Positions 13,582-14,309 of a stretch of DNA of 14,309 nt are shown in pieces; within the stretch, counting starts at the first letter, position 1, and each line of letters starts with the position of its first letter. The translations under genes and the position numbers were made by a program. Source of the DNA: Clostridium sp. CAG:921 (GTDB lineage Bacteria > Bacillota > Clostridia > TANB77 > CAG-465); contig HF992000.1 in NCBI GenBank assembly GCA_000433135.1, positions 8,154-22,462 on the forward strand. The letters are read 5' to 3'. The notes beneath the pieces were generated by a model. That model was not told the origin of the DNA and made no database searches. It saw nothing but the letters and a program-made list of their open reading frames with translations.

Positions 13582-14309
13582 TTATTTATTATTATCATAA
13601 GCTTCAATTAATATCTCTTTTAACTCAGATATAAGTGGAAGCTTAGGGTTAGCAGTCGTACATTGATCTTCAAAAGCTTTATTTGCAAGTTCATCAACTT
13701 TTGACATATATAATTTTTCTTCAATTCCTTCTTCTTTAAAACTTGTATGCATATTTAATTTTTTCATCAAATCTCTTATTGCATCTACTAAAGATTCAAC
13801 ACCTTCTTGAGTGGTACTACATTTTAATCCAAGTCTTCTTGCTATATCAGCGTATTTTTTATCTGCTATAAAATACTCATATTTAGGGAAAGAAACAAAT
13901 TTTGATGGCATTTTTGCGTTGTACGTTATAACATATGGAAGTAAAATAGCATTTGTTCTTCCATGTGGAACATGGAATTCAGCACCAAGTTTATGAGCAA
14001 GACTATGATTTATACCCAAAAATGCATTTGAAAATGCCATTCCTGCAATAGTACTTGCATTATGCATTTTTTCTCTTGCAACTTTATCATTTGGATCGTT
14101 GTATGATCTTACTAGGTATTCAAATACAAGCTCCATAGCTTTTACTGCTAAACCATCAGTATAATCAGTTGCCATATTAGATACATAAGCTTCTATTGCA
14201 TGAGTAAGGACATCCATACCTGTATCTGCTACAACTGTTTTTGGAAGAGTATATACAAGCTCTGGATCAACTATTGCAACTGTAGGGACAAGTGCATAAT
14301 CAGTTATTG
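13582..14309 (-). CDS. adhE: Aldehyde-alcohol dehydrogenase AdhE, C-terminal part, cut by the window edge
   Basis: The frame is open from the window edge and shows the last 241 residues of an iron-dependent alcohol dehydrogenase. It includes V-A-I-V-D-P-E-L-V upstream of the first internal methionine. The iron ligands are all visible: D and H in M-D-V-L-T-H-A-I-E, H in N-H-S-L-A-H, and H in V-P-H-G-R-T-N. The ending D-Q-C-T-T-A-N-P-K-L-P-L-I-S-E-L is characteristic of AdhE, the bifunctional enzyme that turns acetyl-CoA to acetaldehyde and then ethanol with NADH in fermentation. The aldehyde dehydrogenase half would lie beyond the window, so a stand-alone alcohol dehydrogenase cannot be strictly excluded. 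AdhE normally forms filaments (spirosomes) in the cytoplasm. The M at 14217 is internal, not the true start. Upstream control is outside the window. Confidence 0.92.
   Translation of the reverse strand, partial: ITDYALVPTVAIVDPELVYTLPKTVVADTGMDVLTHAIEAYVSNMATDYTDGLAVKAMELVFEYLVRSYNDPNDKVAREKMHNASTIAGMAFSNAFLGINHSLAHKLGAEFHVPHGRTNAILLPYVITYNAKMPSKFVSFPKYEYFIADKKYADIARRLGLKCSTTQEGVESLVDAIRDLMKKLNMHTSFKEEGIEEKLYMSKVDELANKAFEDQCTTANPKLPLISELKEILIEAYDNNK

Overview
The window is strongly AT-rich DNA with Clostridia-type gene content: an intact gene for the late mother-cell sporulation factor sigma-K, a bifunctional AdhE-type alcohol dehydrogenase, a bacterial SNF2 helicase with an N-terminal SWIM zinc finger, GGAGG-type ribosome binding sites and A/T-stem terminators. 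An anaerobic, endospore-forming member of the Clostridia is the best reading. The species cannot be named from the sequence alone.

Left part (1-1990): the first codons of an unidentified minus-strand gene (23 to 1), a small minus-strand XRE/Cro-type regulator (392 to 174), and two plus-strand genes of unknown function (669-1352 and 1572-1889). Each of the two unknown genes has its own strong vegetative promoter. The second promoter is a perfect TTGACA-N17-TATAAT with an extended -10. Terminators lie after both genes, and the last one also serves the converging SNF2 gene.

Middle (2012-5440): one long minus-strand SNF2 family ATPase/helicase, transcribed alone between a promoter at about 5462-5490 and terminators at its 3' end.

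Main operon (11389 down to 5696, minus strand): two GT8 glycosyltransferases, two PlsC-like acyltransferases, a dedicated acyl carrier protein and an AMP-forming acyl ligase. Gaps are 16 to 49 nt, and one junction is a 1-nt TAATG overlap. The promoter is TTGAAA-N17-TAGAAT at 11456-11484 and a strong hairpin terminator sits at 5571-5611. The set looks like a self-contained pathway: the ligase activates a fatty acid and probably loads it on the ACP, the acyltransferases pass it to an acceptor, and the GT8 enzymes add sugars, giving an acylated glycan or glycolipid. The substrates and the product are inferred and not shown by the sequence.

Right part (11715-14309, minus strand): sigK with its terminator and a candidate sporulation promoter; a 224-residue coiled-coil/low-complexity protein of unknown function just upstream; and the C-terminal iron-dependent alcohol dehydrogenase half of AdhE, cut by the window edge, with its terminator. 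No tRNA, rRNA, insertion sequence, CRISPR array or riboswitch was recognised.
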